Program-made: the position numbers and the translations under genes
Notes under the pieces: generated by a model
Told to the model about the DNA's origin: nothing
Databases searched by the model: none
The model's input: the letters and a program-made list of their open reading frames with translations, nothing else
In this document: piece after piece, positions 6,227-7,549 of the stretch
How positions within the stretch are numbered: position 1 is the first letter of the stretch
Layout of the letters: the number at the start of each line of letters is the position of its first letter
Source: Alcaligenaceae bacterium
Lineage (GTDB): Bacteria; Pseudomonadota; Gammaproteobacteria; Burkholderiales; Burkholderiaceae_B
Direction: 5' to 3'
DNA length: 7,549 bases
NCBI GenBank assembly: GCA_012511095.1
Contig: JAAZGT010000030.1
Coordinates: 1 to 7,549 of the forward strand

Positions 6227-7117
6227 ATGAATAAGAGAAAGATTTCATTTAATTTGGCTTTTGCCTTGGCTTTAAGCTGTGCTAGCACAGCTACTTTAGC
6301 CCAATATATTCCCCTTACTGATTTACCCGATGTGCCACTTCCAATTGATGAAACTGGCCGCATAATCATCTCCGATCCTCAGGGTGAAGTTGATCCCCTA
6401 AGCGATCCGCTTAATTTAAACGTGATCGACAATGTTGATATCTATCAGCTCGAAGAGACGCAGCGCCTTACTCCCTATGGTCAGACCATTGCAACACCAC
6501 ACAAGAGCATTGAAGCTATCCCTGCACGCCGCATCGATAGCTCTACTAGCACCTCAACTGTTGATGATGAGCTTGAGCGCGAAGGCGGTTGGCGTGGTTT
6601 AGCTAAGGTTTTAAAAGCTCTAGAGCCATCGGTCGACACCAGTCTTCCCGAAACTCGCACTCAATTAAGCAATCGTATTAATAGTTTAATTAATTCGGGG
6701 CAATATCAAACCGCCTTAAATGAAATTCACAAGGTATTTACTAGTAGTGGCTATATTGAAAGCCCTGGCGAAGACGTGCAACTACGTTTTTTAGAGGCTC
6801 GCGCCTATGCGGCTTCTGGCCAAAGTCAACAGGCATTAAGCAGCTATAAAAATCTTAGTAGTAAATACCCCGAATTACCCGAACCTTATAACAACCTTGC
6901 AGCAATGCAAATGCAGTTAGGCTTATTAGATGAAGCTTATGAGTCCTTAACTATGGCGACCACCCTTAGACCTAATTACGGTATAGCTCAACGCAACCTG
7001 GGTGTGGTACATTTACTCAAAGCCGAACAAAGCTTCGATAAAGCCGCCAAACAACGAGTTCGTGGTGCACAACAAGCAGCCGAAGCAGTTCGTCGAATCA
7101 TACAACAAGGACAGTAA
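6227..7117 (+). CDS. Exported tetratricopeptide-repeat protein
   Basis: From the ATG at 6227 the protein is 296 residues long. It starts with a clear signal peptide: a basic MNKRK, a hydrophobic stretch (residues 6-19) and probable cleavage after TATLA (residue 25). C18 is not in a good lipobox, so a lipoprotein is less likely. Residues 26-140 are acidic and proline-rich without a recognised domain. From about 145 the protein is helical: QYQTALNEIHKV (159-170), QLRFLEARAYAASGQSQQALSSYKNLSSKYP (185-215) and EPYNNLAAMQMQLGLLDEAYESLTMATTLRP (219-249) look like TPR units. The end is basic and alanine-rich. It probably works as a periplasmic protein-interaction scaffold; its partner is unknown. 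A TTG at 6212 would add five residues ahead of the signal peptide and is less likely. The gene is followed after 4 nt by the cyclophilin gene, pointing to one operon. Confidence 0.85.
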   Translation: MNKRKISFNLAFALALSCASTATLAQYIPLTDLPDVPLPIDETGRIIISDPQGEVDPLSDPLNLNVIDNVDIYQLEETQRLTPYGQTIATPHKSIEAIPARRIDSSTSTSTVDDELEREGGWRGLAKVLKALEPSVDTSLPETRTQLSNRINSLINSGQYQTALNEIHKVFTSSGYIESPGEDVQLRFLEARAYAASGQSQQALSSYKNLSSKYPELPEPYNNLAAMQMQLGLLDEAYESLTMATTLRPNYGIAQRNLGVVHLLKAEQSFDKAAKQRVRGAQQAAEAVRRIIQQGQ

Positions 7118-7121
7118 GCAA

Positions 7122-7549
7122 ATGATGTTAAAATCAAAAAGTTTAGTTGCATTAACTATGGTGGCAACATTAGCCATGGCACCTGTTGGCATGGCCTTTT
7201 CACAAACAAGTAATCAAAAGGATGTAAGTTCAATGTCTAATACACGCGTTAAATTAGTCACCAACAAGGGTGATATCGTTCTGGAGCTTGATGGTCAAAA
7301 AGCACCTGTAACTACCGAAAACTTCCTTAACTACGTTAAAGACGGTTTTTACACCAATGTCGTATTCCATCGTGTGATTCCTAACTTCATGATTCAAGGT
7401 GGTGGTTTCGAGCCTGGCATGAACCAGAAAGACACTAACGCGCCAATCAAAAACGAAGCTGATAATGGTTTAAAAAATGACAAATACACCATTGCTATGG
7501 CTCGTACACAAGACCCACATTCGGCGTCTGCGCAGTTCTTTATTAACAC
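7122..7549 (+). CDS. Cyclophilin-type peptidyl-prolyl cis-trans isomerase, signal peptide plus PpiB-like domain (3' end beyond window)
   Basis: An ATG at 7122 opens 142 codons running off the window; roughly 55-60 residues are probably missing. It catalyses cis-trans isomerisation of X-Pro bonds. Residues 1-27 are a signal peptide (KSKSLVALTMVATLAMAPVGMAFS), so this form is exported. The cyclophilin domain begins at about residue 43 (VKLVTNKGDIVLELD). Active-site residues R84, F89, M90 and Q92 are present in FHRVIPNFMIQGGG (82-95). GGGFEPGMNQK and PHSASAQFFIN resemble cytosolic PpiB more than PpiA as I remember them. M38 falls right at the domain edge and could be a second start (ATG at 7233). 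The ribosome-binding site AAGGA (7107-7111) lies in the last TPR codons, 10 nt before the first ATG, so translation is likely coupled. ATG 7125 is an alternative, one residue shorter. Confidence 0.93.
   Translation, partial: MMLKSKSLVALTMVATLAMAPVGMAFSQTSNQKDVSSMSNTRVKLVTNKGDIVLELDGQKAPVTTENFLNYVKDGFYTNVVFHRVIPNFMIQGGGFEPGMNQKDTNAPIKNEADNGLKNDKYTIAMARTQDPHSASAQFFIN
7218..7235 (+). promoter_or_regulatory. Possible internal translation start of the cyclophilin gene
   Basis: AAGGA at 7218-7222 stands 10 nt before an in-frame ATG at 7233 (M38), which begins MSNTRVKLVTNKG, just like the start of a cytosolic PpiB. Initiation here would give a protein without the signal peptide. Its spacing equals that of the AAGGA in front of the first ATG (7107-7111 to 7122). 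The motif is short and lies in A-rich sequence, so chance is possible. Confidence 0.35.

Noticed and set aside
6142..6369. Minus-strand 75-codon open frame upstream of cysS
   Set aside because: It is antisense to the TPR protein's signal peptide and crosses the cysS promoter region; no family resemblance.
1..7549. New defence, mobile or biosynthetic system
   Set aside because: Every long frame is a recognisable housekeeping, transport, regulatory or exported protein. No transposase, integrase, direct-repeat array, toxin-antitoxin pair or target-site duplication was seen on either strand.

Overview
The window looks like core chromosome of a low-to-moderate GC betaproteobacterium, most plausibly an Alcaligenaceae-type member of the Burkholderiales. 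I infer this from the gene order (TPR protein and cyclophilin divergent from cysS, followed by an AlkA-type glycosylase, accA and tilS), which I know from Bordetella/Achromobacter-like genomes, and from protein similarity recalled from memory. No database search was run. All seven full-size genes are intact or cut only by the window edge. There is no sign of mobile elements, CRISPR, tRNA/rRNA or phage genes.

Left part (1-1961): a divergent pair, a LysR-type regulator of the YeiE type (minus strand, C-terminus cut by the window edge) and a YeiH/UPF0324 membrane protein (plus strand). The same divergent pairing exists in enterobacteria. The 150-bp gap between them carries two ATCAA/TTGAT palindromes, one a perfect 7-bp inverted repeat with T-N11-A geometry. 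It also holds further ATCAA half-sites running up to the yeiH start, and a possible 17-codon leader ORF whose stop overlaps the yeiH ATG.

Middle (1983-6138): a minus-strand run, cysS > DNA-3-methyladenine glycosylase > accA > tilS, spaced 1 nt, 44 nt and -26 nt, so probably largely co-transcribed. It joins translation (Cys-tRNA charging, tRNA-Ile lysidine formation), fatty-acid precursor supply (acetyl-CoA carboxylase alpha subunit) and base-excision repair. It converges on yeiH with only 21 bp between the stops.

Right part (6227-7549): divergent from cysS are an exported TPR protein and, 4 nt after it, a cyclophilin-type peptidyl-prolyl isomerase that runs off the window. The cyclophilin has a signal peptide joined to a PpiB-like domain. 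An internal Met with a ribosome-binding-site-like sequence sits exactly at the junction, so one gene could give both an exported and a cytosolic enzyme.

I did not find a convincing new multi-gene system. The observations most worth checking are the cyclophilin dual start, the YeiE/YeiH operator layout and the leader ORF in front of yeiH.
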